Assembly (NCBI GenBank): GCA_963932465.1
Contig: OZ010795.1
Coordinates: forward strand, 521,053,451 to 521,117,450
DNA: 64,000 nucleotides
DNA from: Maratus speciosus
Lineage: Eukaryota; Arthropoda; Arachnida; Araneae; Salticidae
Reading direction: 5' to 3'
Below, piece by piece: positions 35,851-47,526 of this stretch. The notes beneath the pieces are model-generated. The model saw only the letters and a program-made list of their open reading frames with translations, was not told where the DNA came from and made no database searches. Position 1 is the first letter of the stretch. Each line of letters starts with the position of its first letter. Made by a program: the position numbers and the translations under genes.

Positions 35851-36439
35851 CATGTTTTTAATGCATTTTGAAATATTAATAATAATTAATTAATTGAATA
35901 ATTAATTAATTTGTAAATTAATATTAATTACTTACGTTTTCTTTAATAAATGACTTTATTAAAATGTTATTGCCAGATGTTAGTGCTAGAAATGGCATTT
36001 CGTACATAAATAGCAAATTAAACTTCAAAATGTAATAGACGACAGCACGTATTCTAAGCTAAAAACTGTGACTGACACGTGACTTTCATTGTGTGAAATG
36101 ATTCGTTTTTGCAATGGTTGTCTTTTTTTTATGCTTGTTATTTTTTCAACCACTAATTTGTAGACACTAATTTGTTTTTTGTTTTTTTTGGACAAGACAA
36201 TCCGGAAGTTTAATTTAAACATGACCTCAACTGAAAATGAATCTTTTTGTAGTGTTTTTGGATCTGCAGTATAATTGAAAGATACAGTGTTACCCACGTA
36301 TGTTGATTTAATGAAGCATTTCCTATGGATAAAAAACGAACATGGAACGAATTCTTTTAGCAGTCCAACAGTATGAGAGAAAAACAGGATCAATTAACAT
36401 CTCTGCAACTCAAAAATTGAAGTGTGTTAGAGAAAGGCA

Positions 36440-37935
36440 ATGTAAAAGGGAAAATCAGGAATCTGAAGCAGAGGAACTGCTATAATGATTATAAAATATA
36501 ATATATATAATAATTCTTATAAAAATATTACGGATTTAAAAGAAAACGCCGTTTTAGGATCTGATTCAGAATTGTAAGATAACTCTGAAGATAAAGACGA
36601 TTACGTTTGTCATGAAGCCAAATGTCGGAAATCTAACATTTATGTCACTCCCTCAACCTGCAAGACAAACCAAATGAGAGTATCACTGACAAATCTAGCC
36701 ATTTCTTGTGATAGAACGGGAGTATCGGGTATGACAGTTGCTATCATTGTATCATCCATGCTTCATGATATGTGGATTGTATCCAATGATACTCCATCCA
36801 AAGTTATTAAAGGGATTAAGCTGAGGCGAGAACGTCGATTACACTTTCCGAACAGATTGTCGTTGGATGTGATGGAATGAACGTCAATGTTGGGATAAAA
36901 AATGGCGCAGTTAGACAGCTTGAAATCTTTATTGGCCACAAATTAGACTGGTTTGTATGCTTATTGCATACTATTGAACTACATCTATGCCGCCTTTCCC
37001 AGAAGATTGACGGAAGTGCATTTGGGCAACACCAGTTTTCCGTAACAATAGGAAAATCTTTGGAAACTTGCGAAATCCTTCTTGTGATAAGTTTTGTTTC
37101 TATTCCAGTTCCTCTGCGTAAATTTCATGAAAAAGATCTCAGTGCAGACAAAAATACCTCTTCAATATTTCTAGGGCATTATCCTCGGGCGAGGGCCTTA
37201 CAGATATAGCAAACAGAAATCCCGGAACGATGTCTTATTCAAAATGGGTCAATACAGTCAACAGAATCCTGCGCTTGTATCTGTCGACAGCCGAACCATT
37301 GAAAAACTTTAAGCTCGTAGTAGATTATGTCATGAAAGATTACATACCATCCTGGTTTGAAATAAAGAAAATCCCAGGAGATACTTGGAGCACGTCACCT
37401 GCACAGAAAGATAAAAAAAAGCTCATTCTGGCCAGAAGGTTTTAAGTCAATTGTTCACGAAAATATTCAGAGGAGCTCTTATTTTGCTCACTCGAAAAGC
37501 AGTCTGTTGGCAATACTGTTAGAAGAACGATCACATATTCGAAAACTGGGACTCCGAAGAATACTGAAAGCAAGAAAAACTGACTGAAAGGGAAAAATAC
37601 ACCAATTTCACCTTACAAAATTATATTTCGAAGCAATGGGCTATTTTGAGATGATTCTCTGGGACAATCCTTTGGAACCACTAGCTACAATGAACCTCAG
37701 TGAAGAAGGCATAGCAAGTATGATCAGAAACGGTTCATAATTTGAAATTGAGAAGCCCCCTTTGCATTCTCATGCGGTAGATAGTCTTGTGCGTAACACA
37801 AGCATCATTGGTGGGACAGAAGGCAGGAATGGATACATTCCCAGTGGAATCAAGTAACGAAAGGAACTTCCAAAGTTTGACACCAAAGTTAAATTTTGTG
37901 GCCCTCATGTGAAATCCAAAAATTGAAGACTGATT
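36440..37935 (+). pseudogene. Decayed gene of uncharacterised transposon-like family
   Basis: Three adjoining frames read as one protein. Frame one has ISCDRTGVSGMTVA and KVIKGIKLRRERR. After a shift near 36850 comes QIVVGCDGMNVNVGIKNG and LDWFVCLLHTIELHL. After another shift near 37195 comes LTDIANRNPGTMSYSKWVNT and RILRLYLST. Then, past stops, HIRKLGLRRILKAR, LYFEAMGYFEMI, HSHAVDSLV and KFDTKVKF. I recall this order (DRTG, CDGTN.NTG, WF.C.LH.NELP, W....NRILRLY, HTQAVER) from repeated, unannotated proteins in arthropods and cnidarians, usually regarded as transposon-derived. Enzymatic role unknown. It has at least two frameshifts and three stops. Confidence 0.7.
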
Positions 37936-37983
37936 AACGTAAAAAGTCTTCTGGTTTCTTTTTTATTTTCAGAACTGTTTTAA

Positions 37984-38491
37984 CCGTTAAATGCCGGGTG
38001 TTGCTTTTCGGCAGCATACCCAATTTAGGCTCTAAAATACTATTAGAATAATATTGAAGCTATAATGCCTAATGTTGCCATAAAATACATTCTGAAAATA
38101 TTATGAAATCGATTTTCAACATGTAGATGGCTACACTTGTGCTGTTTAAGAATAAAGATAGATTTATTTTTTCAATTGTTGCTACTTGTTCTTTTTGTTT
38201 TGTTTGGAAGCTTGCGAAATACCCTATTTTGTTCTGCAGTGAGCAAGAAAGATTTATTTCTTATTATAGTTCCTAAAATTCTTGTGTGTTTAATATTATA
38301 GAATTTTATCAAGGAAAATTATTTTTTCAATTGAAGACCAGTATTGCCGATTAGTAAAAAACTTTTTTTAGCCGTAAACCATACTTAAAACAAAATATGA
38401 TTTTTTAGAGTATTTTTCCCATGATTTATTTAAAAAATGAAACCCGAAAAACATTATTACAATGATTTTTGAAAAATCAGGCATTTAACGG
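37984..38491. mobile_element. TTAA-flanked MITE, TIR CCGTTAAATGCC
   Basis: The left end ccgttaaatgcc and right end ggcatttaacgg are perfect inverses, flanked by TTAA at 37980-37983 and 38492-38495. The length is 508 bp without coding content. It lies immediately downstream of the decayed transposon gene. TTAA flanks and a C-rich start fit a piggyBac-superfamily element. Confidence 0.88.
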
Positions 38492-38689
38492 TTAAGTTAG
38501 AAAATAAAGCTGTAGTAAACATTAAAATTAAATAAAAGAAATTGATTTTTGTAATTTTTGAGTTAACATTCCTTTCTTTGGCCCCCAGTGTGGAACCTGA
38601 AGATGAAGGGTGATTGCCCTGAAATTTTTTTACATTGTCTTTTTAGCCAAACAGCACCATTTGATGAGTCAGGAAATGTTAAAATTAAA

Positions 38690-39112
38690 AAAAAAAAATT
38701 TACTTTTTCTCTCCAACTTATTATACAGTCTTTGATTGACACTTCTTGCGACTCCAACATTGTCTGCTAAACTTCGCTGTGTTGGCCCAGATTCAACAGT
38801 CCTGATAATATGCCAAGCAACGGATTCCGATAAATCACGTTGTTGTGACATTTTCAAGCCACCTTTTCTTGAAACACAAGATGAGAAATTGAATTTTATA
38901 AATGTGACAGCGAGACACACGTTTCCGCAAAATCCCAATTTTTGCACTTATCTTGTTTTACGTCCTAAACTTTGATCTGAATGTGAAGTTTTCTTCATCT
39001 GCTTTCTATTACATTTTAAATTATGGATGTTTTATTTTACGCTATTTATCGGTGTAAGTATTTGCGTAATTTTGTAAAACCATGTACTCTCCTAATTGTT
39101 TTGAGCAGTGTA
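38690..39112 (-). pseudogene. Tc1-like element, 5' end and N-terminal HTH
   Basis: The right terminus (39083-39112, minus strand tacactgctcaaaacaatta) is a Tc1-like inverted repeat. About 255 bp inside it an ATG opens MSQQRDLSESVAWHIIRTVE followed by SGPTQRSLADNVGVARSV, a typical paired-like helix-turn-helix of Tc1 transposases. The homology stops after NQRLYNKLE near 38700. It may be the 5' part of the element whose 3' part is at 34561-35850, split by later insertions. It could also be a second copy, because the 35.7-35.85 kb region seems to overlap the same HTH. Confidence 0.7.
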
Positions 39113-39299
39113 CTTACGTATTTGCATACCTAAATTATTTTTTCAATATTTTGAAATAAATTATATGACTACATAAATTATCTAATATTCAATTCAAAAG
39201 GTTTTATGTTACATTATTCAACATGAAAGGTACCATAGAATGAAATATCTTTGCGCAGGTAAAAAAATGGTAATTCATATATATTTCATTGGATCAATA

Positions 39300-39650
39300 T
39301 TGAAAACCAATTGCTTAGTGGTCAGCATGTCGCACTGTAACACTACAGATGCACAGTACAATTCCGGACTGCAATCTTACCTAGGTTCACTCAACCTTTC
39401 ATCACTTCGAGATCGGTAAAATCACTACCAAGCTCACTTAAGAACAAAACACCTTGGGTTCCGCGTTAAGTAGACGGCATAACCGGGACAAATGCTGCTT
39501 CAAGATTATTGTACAGAAAACACTGCTGGACTCCACAGGCCGGACTTCTTATGAGATTATACCGCAGCAGGTTTAGTTTCATCAATATCTACTCTATATT
39601 GTCAAGTTGCATTTCTGACGTGCCCATGAGCGAAGGTAATAATTAATTAA
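39300..39650 (+). repeat. Possible tRNA-derived SINE
   Basis: The start resembles a tRNA-like head: an A-box-like ttgcttagtggtcagcat and, about 45 bases on, a B-box-like gtacaattccg. A GC-richer body of about 200 bases and an AT-rich tail (aattaattaaaatc) follow. No second copy is in the window, and the B box is imperfect, so this is tentative. Confidence 0.3.
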
Positions 39651-41943
39651 AATCATGATCATAATTGCTCGAAACAGAAGATGGGAATTCTTCGCTCAAA
39701 ATATTTGGTTATTAATTTTCTATGTAGCTCAAAACAAATCTGCTGTCGTTTTTTACACAGCAATTTTACTATCAAACGAACTGCACGGAGTTTTTTATTA
39801 CTATTGTTTTAATTGAAGTACAAAATTTTTAGTCCTTACTACGTTGTTAAAGCCAACAGCGGACGATGCTACTCTAAAAACATCTGAATGGAAAACGTAA
39901 CTGGCTGCTTTGCACGTGCAAACTTTTCGTCAAAAGCATAATACGATGGAAATTCCCGGACAATAAATATAAGGACAAGGTAAGACTTGCTCCTACCGCC
40001 AAATTTATTACAGCTAGATAGCCACAGATGCCTAATCTGATTGAGATGCAGATATCTTTAGAGAAAATGTGAAATTTAAACAAATGACAGAATAGGAAGA
40101 TGATTCTAGGACAAATGATGGATATCAGGAATACCCCAAACAAAACTCAAAACCATTCAACTACTTCCATAGTAACTACATCCTACTACCAAGAGTAAGT
40201 CGGCATTTAAGCTACGACTCTTCCCGATACATAAAAAAAATCATTCATCTAAATACATATTCATGATACTTTTTTAATCAATTCAGAGCCAAGACTAAAT
40301 AAAACTAATGATGAGCAACAATTTGTAACTTTTTTCCTTCAAAAAATCATCAACACTTGCTCTTATTATTTAACCCATCAATTTTTGGCTCTCTAAAGAG
40401 CAATGTAAAAACAATTTTCTTACAGAATTTCAATTAGAAAATACATCAACTCCTTATTTGTAACACTTTTGTAGAATACTTTCTGAATGTATCTCATCAC
40501 TCTGAAAAATCCATAGAAGAAAGAATTTATCATAGGACGTTCTACAAGTCCAGATTTCAATCTCCGAGAAAAATGAAGGGCACCCAGTATGTTACTGAGT
40601 GTTTTGCAGAGCTGCTTCCTGAGAAAAATATTTTATTTGACTATGAAGAATAACCTTAGCTTTGAGGATTATATTCTCAAGTCCTCTGCCGGTTGTACTT
40701 TATATATTTCGTATGTTTGTCTACTGATACTACAGATAACTTTATCTAGAACGCAAATGTTACATTATCTGTTTCCTTTTCAGAAAAGAAAGTTAAATGA
40801 CTAATTGTTTTAAGTAATTTTTTTTCGAAAATTACGCATTGTGAAAATATTGTGAAAAAAAAAAATCAGGATCAGTAATTTTAGTTCAAAAGGTAAACTT
40901 AGCTAGCATTAAAATAATAGCTAAAATAAAAATAATAAAAAAACAAGATTACATCTTATAAAATGCCCAAATAAATATATCTTTAGTCAGATGAGATATA
41001 TTTGATGATAAATATATCTTTAGTCAGATAATTAAAGCTAAATATTATTACAAAGTTTGAAACATCACAAAACGAACTCAGAAAGAAAAAAACTCATAAC
41101 AATGTACCTTTATTTGAGATGTTCAAACTTGTCGTCAGCTGCAATCCATATTTGGATGAAATTTTGTCCAAAAGATAATCATTTCTCTTTGCGTTCAAGT
41201 TTTGCGACGTCACAGTGCAAGAAACCACGAAAAAACAAATGCGGCTTTTAACCGTTGTATTTTTCACATTATATACACAAGGTGTCTTTTCGTACTAAAC
41301 CAATGATGCTCTACAACTTTATAAGTCTCGTTTTTCCATGACTCTTTCTGCTTTTGAGATAGGTATTCTAACTCCACAGCTATCCACCAAGTGGCTCTGT
41401 AGCGGTTTTATTCAGGAGCGCATGGCTACTTTATTATAACTAGACAGTGTTTTTATGAATATAGCGGCAGGCGTTCCGAAGTTAAGATGTTGGCAAGGGA
41501 TTTCACGGGGCATACTGTATATATGCATTTCATCGACTATTATCAAATGCATTTAAACTTAAAAAAGTGAATATATTTCTTATTATCCAAACTCTTGAAA
41601 ATGTAATGATTTATACGTATACTATTTCCTAACCATGTGCATAAAAATCGTTCTAAAATATTCATTTTTGGTTGTAAATGTGCTGCAGATCTAGAGCGGA
41701 ATCCACGTGCATATTCACGACTTAAGCAATCGATAAAAAAAATATCCTTAAATGACTTCTATAAACGAGATTTTTTTGAAAGTGTTAAAATTAATAATTT
41801 TTAAAACCGGAAAAGTCTTTTTAAATACAAAAAAAAAAAAAAAATAGTTAATCGTGGGCAAGTTTTTATTCCGTATTTCTAGTAAAGATGTGAGTTGAAG
41901 AACGTTAAACATTACGAGAAAAGACGAAATTTCGAGAATGAGC
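39651..41943. other. No feature recognised
   Basis: Mixed AT-rich sequence. A TTAACCCATC block at 40373 resembles the start of a TTAA element, but no inverse end was found. A direct duplication of 'ataaatatatctttagtcagat' type sequence occurs at about 40972-41030. No coding region recognised. Confidence 0.35.
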
Positions 41944-42690
41944 TTAAGGGGTCTTGTACCTTTTAAACGCGACGGAATTTAACGAAAAACTTCAAAGTTT
42001 GAATTAGTCTACCTTCAAAACCTTTATATGCATAAACATAAAATTTTGGATAATGATTAAACAGATTATGTTTTGTAATATACTACCAACAGAAATTTAT
42101 TAACCCTTTTAGAATCTGTGTATTGTTGAAATCAAAATAGCTCTTTTTTTTACCCCATAAGTCATTGCGCGCATGATATCTTGAGAAAGTATGTATGGAT
42201 TGTCATGTAATTTGGCTATACTAAACAAATATGTGTGTTTAAAATTATCTACTTTTAAGTATTTAGAATGGTAATATTTTTAGTTATGACTATTTTTATT
42301 CATCAAAAATATAAAAATTTTATTTTTTTTTTACAAAAATATTTTTTATATAGTTAATGAAGTAATTTTGGCCTAAGAGTAGGTCATTTTAAGCACACAT
42401 GTATGTTTAGTATCTTTACCAAATTTCATGATAATCCATACATACTTTCTCAAGATATCATGCGCGCAATGACTTATGGGGTAAAAAAAGAGCTATTTTG
42501 ATTTCAACAATACACAAATTCTGTAAAGGGTTAATAAATTTCTAATGGTAGCATATTACATAGCACAATCTGTTTAATCAATCTCCAAAATTTCATGTTT
42601 ATACATAAAAAGGCTTTGAAGATAGACTAATTCAAACTTTGAAGTTTTTCGTTAATTTTCGACGCGTTTAAAAGGTACAAGACCCCTTAA
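41944..42690. mobile_element. Long TTAA palindrome, copy 1
   Basis: Starting TTAAGGGGTCTTGTACC and ending with the exact inverse GGTACAAGACCCCTTAA, this element is one long palindrome. Arms of about 350 bp pair almost throughout: 'aaacttcaaagtttgaatta', 'aattttggata/tccaaaattt', 'tgcgcgcatgatatcttgag', 'gtatgtatggattgtcatg'. The two arms meet near 42320. TTAA lies at both edges (41944-41947, 42687-42690). A second copy is at 55632-56387. No transposase is present. Confidence 0.9.
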
Positions 42691-42699
42691 AAAGTATTT

Positions 42700-43330
42700 T
42701 TAAAAAGTTAATAATAATTTTGAAAAGAGTTGTAGTTTCGAAAGGATTATAAACGCAAATATTGTTTGATGACTCTAGTTTTCTTAATACTTTCTTTTAC
42801 GAAGCCGAAGCCAATTTGTAAATATTGCATAAAAAATGGCGAAAGTGACGAAAGTGACATTAGGAATCGAACAGTTTTGAAAGGATTAATATTAATATTT
42901 TTTAAACGGATTGCGGAATTCCTGAAGCGAATGAACGCAGATATGGTTTGGTACTTCTGTTTTTAGTATTTTGATTTACGAAGCCTATGTTAAACACCAT
43001 AGAATTAGAAAAAGAGTGTTTAGGAAAAGTTTTTTTTTTTCAAAGTATTTTTCCAACTTGTATTATTCAAAATGGTTTGCGGAATTCAAGAGAAAAACGA
43101 AAATAGATTTGTCTATTATTTTTAGTTTTTTTCGTATCACGACCAGAAGCGCAGATGAAGAGTTTTAACAATCGCAAAAATCACGAAATATCACAAAACG
43201 ATACTCGGAATATGTATTTTTTTAACGTTATTTTTTCAAAGGAATTCCCGCTGTTAAAACGAAAAAGCCTGATTTTGAATTTGGTGTATTCAATTTCTCC
43301 TTATTTTAGTTAGTTAAGCTGATGCGTGCT
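42700..43330 (+). repeat. Degenerate tandem repeat, unit ~225 bp
   Basis: Loosely repeated blocks ('tttacgaagcc', 'ggattgcggaattcctgaag' versus 'ggtttgcggaattcaagag', 'gaacgcagata') suggest two to three diverged units, possibly continuing left of the TTAA palindrome (41750-41943). The open frames here follow the repeat and carry no motif. Confidence 0.35.
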
Positions 43331-43366
43331 TCCTAAAATGAAGGAAAAACATGAATTCGTGTTTTC

Positions 43367-43745
43367 TTAAATTATATTTTTGTACGCCATTAATTTAAAT
43401 ACTTTTAAACGTATTGATCCGTTAGAAAATTCTATAAGACGTAGATGTGGTTTTCTTTTGTTTTCCTTCATTTCGACCGGTTTGCCCTCTGCGCGTTTAG
43501 AAAATCGAGGAGAAAAAAAAAGTCTTTCCCACTTTTGGATCTTTTCGGTTACCGTGCTTCGGCGCGCGGTTCTAGAAAACGTCTTTTTTGCAGACCCTTT
43601 TTTATTGCGAGTTTTAATAAAATATCTTGGCAAATTATCAAAATTTAAAAACCCGATCCTGAGATGCATAGTACCTGTTTTGGGCAATCCTCAACGAATT
43701 TTTTTTATTCTACGTAAGGTAGCTTTTCCTAGCCATAGGCACTGA
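43367..43745. other. GC-richer segment with overlapping open frames
   Basis: Open frames of 121 codons (plus, 43380-43745) and 106 codons (minus, 43367-43687) overlap here, together with a shorter third frame. The lower AT content explains the lack of stops on both strands. None has a recognised domain, so no gene is called. The following 'catgcacaaacatctttctt..attagtatac' resembles the tail of a dispersed element also seen at 62500-62560. Confidence 0.3.
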
Positions 43746-44078
43746 CACTAAGACATGCACAAACATCTTTCTTTCATTAGTATACATGAATACAAAATTT
43801 ATGTTTTTGATCAAATCACAATAAATACCCAGCAAGATAACGTTCGCACATTGTTTGCAAATAGCGATGGATTGTACACAATTTGTGCGTAAAGAGTGAA
43901 TATTTTTTTTAATATTTCAAAAGTATACACTTTTTGTGCAAATTATCTAAATTTTTATGAATACACATAAATGCCTATTATATGTTGTTTTTTTTTAATT
44001 TTGCATATTTTTGCATAAAATGAGTCATATTCAATGTTTGTAAAATATGTGCATTTTGATAAATAAGAAAGTCTGTAC

Positions 44079-44225
44079 AGTAAACATCTGAATAACGAAC
44101 ACCTCGGGAGAGCGGTTATTTGTCAGCTTCTCGGAGGTGTTCGGATTCGGAGATAAAAATGGACAATTTATAGATGTTGAGAATAGAAAAATAGAGGTGT
44201 CTGCTATTATAATAGAGATTTAACT
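44079..44225 (+). mobile_element. Fragment with pogo-like end
   Basis: The text acagtaaacatctgaataac, followed by 'gaacacctcggga' and an inverted 'tcggaggtgttcgg', resembles a decayed pogo/Tigger-type terminus or small MITE. No complete right end was found. Confidence 0.25.
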
Positions 44226-44254
44226 TTCTTGGGAAACTCGTAGAGGGGGGAAAC

Positions 44255-45070
44255 CCCACCTAAAAAATAACATTTTTCGTTCCTCTTTTTCTTAGTGTTT
44301 AAGATTTTTAAGATACCTGAAAAAAAAAGTAGTATGTCTTTAAAAATTTAGTCCATTAAAATTCAAAATCCGCGTGGAGGGGAAGATGTCAGTGCCACCT
44401 GAATTCAACAATGGCTTAAGCACTCGTTTGAGATTAGTTTTTAACACATTACTATTAAACGAAGCAGAACAAAAAATTAATTTCAATAACGGATTTACCC
44501 CCCCCCCCCCCCTCTCCCACAAAGAAAAAAAAAGGTAAATTCTTAGCTGTACTTTCTTTTTGTATTTAATTATTTTAAGGTACTTGAAAAGAATAAATTA
44601 AAAGTATTTTTTAAGATAATATAAAAAAATAGTTTGTTAAATTTTTTAATTCAAGCGTGGAGGAGTGTATATGTCCGGTTTAGGCTACGGCAACCTAAAT
44701 TCAACACTGCTTTCGTCCACCCGTTTTAGATAAAATTTTAATACATAAATTTAAAATAAACGGAAATTGAAAATTAATTTCCATGAAGGATTTCTTGGGA
44801 AAAGCCACTATTCCCCTTCTCCAACGTAATATTCATAGCTGTACTTTCTCTCAGTATTTAATTATTTTAAGTTATTCAAAAAGAATAAATTTAGTGTGTT
44901 TGTCAAAATCGGTCTAAAAGAAAATTCAGCCAGTTAAATTTCAAATTTCAAGGAAGACTTTTTCATTTAAGAAATATATTCATAACAATCAAATTGAAAA
45001 TATGTATAATGTATTCCTCCCCCACCCTCCTAGAAACACTAAAGTTTTAAAATCCTATCCCCCATCCGAC
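44255..45070 (+). repeat. Tandem repeat, unit ~292 bp, about three copies
   Basis: The block 'agctgtactttct...tatttaattattttaag' occurs at 44545 and 44837, 292 bp apart, with a weaker earlier match near 44290. The block 'gcgtggagg' occurs at 44370 and 44655. A run of 15 C (44498-44512) lies in the first unit, and C-rich equivalents lie at 44810 and 45018. No coding function. Confidence 0.6.
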
Positions 45071-45505
45071 ATTCATAAATTCTATCCAAAATACATTTCA
45101 TATTCGTTTATTTCTGCGCGACAAATAATTCAGACCCTATTCAAACCATTCATCAAGTAAAGAAAAAATTTGTAATTAATTATATTAATCAAGAGATATT
45201 ATAATTATTCCTTAACCAGAGAACACCGCTAAAAAATAAATTAATCTTATTAATTGAAACTGGGAGGAATTATAACAGCATCGATAAATTTACTAGCAGA
45301 ATTTATTGCATCGCACAATATCCGCATTTAAAGTCCTTCCCAAAATACGGATCCGGTGGCTATGTAGGTAGAAACCTCGTTTCCCAAACCTCACGGAGTG
45401 AGTCTCTCCTCCTCACAGGAAAAGAAAACGGTATAATTATTCTCTAGTAACAAATACGGGTACTTCGGAAATTCTCCAAAGGTAGCGCCACCAGCGCCTT
45501 TTTAC

Positions 45506-45630
45506 ACTTTTTATGCACAATTCAGTTTGAACTTTTTTATGCACAATTCAGTTTGCACTTTTTTATGCACAATTCAGTTTGTACCTTTTATGAAAAATCA
45601 GTTTGATATTTTTATGCCTAATCAGAAGTT
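45506..45630 (+). repeat. Tandem minisatellite, ~28-bp unit
   Basis: Three near-identical units of 'tttttatgcacaattcagtt' plus seven to eight bases, followed by two decayed units ending near 45630. Confidence 0.85.
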
Positions 45631-45804
45631 TTAGATTTTTTGCACTTTTGTTATAAACTTTTTCGAAGACATTTTTCTAACTGGGTAATCTTTTAATATG
45701 AGTAAAATTTTGTCATAAACATATTTGGTCCACGATGGTTCAAATGCATTGATTTTGAAAGCGAAGCATGCCAACTTTGAATAAAATTTTTTTTTAATCA
45801 TATA

Positions 45805-46640
45805 TATTAAACGAGCAAGCGATTTTCCCGATTATGAATGATATCGTAAACTACTGGATCGACTTTCATGAAACTTACCTCCTATACTAAATCAAGCACA
45901 AGAAAAAGATCTAGCTAGGTCCCGAATTCAAGAAAATTCTTTTTTACAGGGTAAAACCAGATCTTAGCTGAAACTTTTGCTTGCTATAAATCGAAAAATT
46001 CTCATGCAATTTACACTAAACGTGTTTTCTATACTAATTCGAGCACGATAAACACATCTAACTTGGTTTCGAATCCGAGAACATTCGCTTTGATCGATTA
46101 AAACAAACTCAGCACTGAATAAGTTTTTATATATCGAAAACGGCTCTAACGATTTTCACAAAACTTGGCGCATATACTAAACCGAGCACGAGAAAAAGAT
46201 ATAGCTAGGTACCGAATTCAAGAAAATTCGTTTTTACAGGGTAAAATAAGATCTTAGCCGACACTTCTGCTTGTATAAATCGAAACATTCTCATGCATTT
46301 TACATGAAACGTGTTTTCTATACTAATTCGAGCACGAGAAACACATCTAGCTAGGTTTCGAATTCGAGAAAATTCGTTTTCATTGATTAAAACAAACTCA
46401 GCACTGAAAATATTGCTATATATCGAAAACGGCTCTAACGATTTGCATAAAATTTGACGCCTATTCTAATTCGAGCTCAAGAAATCGATTTAGCTAAGTC
46501 GTTAATTCGGGAAAAATCGTTTTCTGTGGTTAAAATAAGCTCATTACTCAAAAAAGTGGTATTAATCGAAAAAAAATTCTGGCGATTTTTATGAAATATA
46601 CTTTATTCTAATATGAGAAAACCTACCAACTAATATCGAC
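45805..46640 (+). repeat. Satellite-like array, ~144-bp units in AB dimers
   Basis: The core 'atactaa..cgagcac' starts at 45884, 46031, 46174, 46320, 46463 and 46605, spacings of 147, 143, 146, 143 and 142. Alternate units match each other better: A units carry 'acttggcgcatatac' or 'acttacctcctatac' and 'ggtaaaa.(c/t)agatctta', while B units carry 'aaacgtgttttctatac' and 'gattaaaacaaactcagcac'. This gives a dimeric period of about 289 bp. The last units are decayed. Confidence 0.8.
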
Positions 46641-47525
46641 TTAGGTACAAAAGAAATTTTAATTTTAAGCAATTTTTTTATATTTAATCATCCGTAATCG
46701 GAATCCTCGCCAACACAATGAAAGGTAATCTCGAAAGTGGCACTAAAAGATTGCCTTCTACACTTAATCGAGCACTAGATAACGGCTTATGCAGATAAAA
46801 AATACAATAAATTTGTTTTAACTGGCTAGAAAAAAAAATTGATTGATTATAATTATTGATTATGATTATATTTCGCGAATTTAAATATTTTCATAAACAT
46901 TAATAATATTTTTTGATAAATAACTGTGCTTATACTTTAGCTAAGTTTAAAACAACTGCCAATTGTTACAAACATCTGTATAGTTTGTTGCCATGGAGAT
47001 ATACCCTGGCACAAAATTAGCAACAATTTTAAAAGCAAGATCATTTTTCTGTGTCAATCTTTCCACATAGCTCATTTTTGTCGCCAAACATTGACTTAGA
47101 CAACGTATCTTGTTAATAATCCTTCAACTTATAAGACATGGAGTATAGCACTCAGGATATGCTTGATAATCGCATGCATATAAAAATAGTTTATTTTCAT
47201 ATATGACAATCCAAATTTCCGGCTATATGCAAAGTTTTCTTTTCTTTTCCTTTTTTTTATTTTAAAATATATTATTTACGTACTCGAATAAATGCTTCGG
47301 AATAAAAAATTTAAATTTTATATTTCTTCCCCCACTGAATAAATTACACTATATTTAAAAAAAAAAACAAGTAATTTTTCTATTTAAAAGTGAAATATCT
47401 CAACTTTTGTCCATCTATGACATCATTTTCTCTGACTTTTAGTTTCTGACCGTGCTAAGACTAGGAGCCGTAAATACAAAGGTTAACTCCATGACTTATT
47501 GATGTTCTACTAATATTTAGCAACT
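46641..47525. other. No feature recognised
   Basis: AT-rich sequence between a satellite-like array and a MITE. No gene or structured repeat seen. Confidence 0.4.
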
Positions 47526-47526
47526 A

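Noticed and set aside
36025..36393. 122-codon minus-strand open frame
   Set aside because: No recognised domain, Phe/Lys/Ser-rich as expected from AT-rich DNA, and adjacent to a plus-strand transposon relic.
40373..40420. Further TTAA element start (TTAACCCATC)
   Set aside because: No inverted partner with TTAA was found within several kilobases.
43367..43745. Overlapping open frames of 106-121 codons on both strands
   Set aside because: Locally lower AT content gives few stops on both strands. No motif, start context or splice evidence favours one frame.
45506..46640. Possible CRISPR array
   Set aside because: Spacing repeats are degenerate tandem units without unique spacers. The genome is eukaryotic and no cas gene is present.
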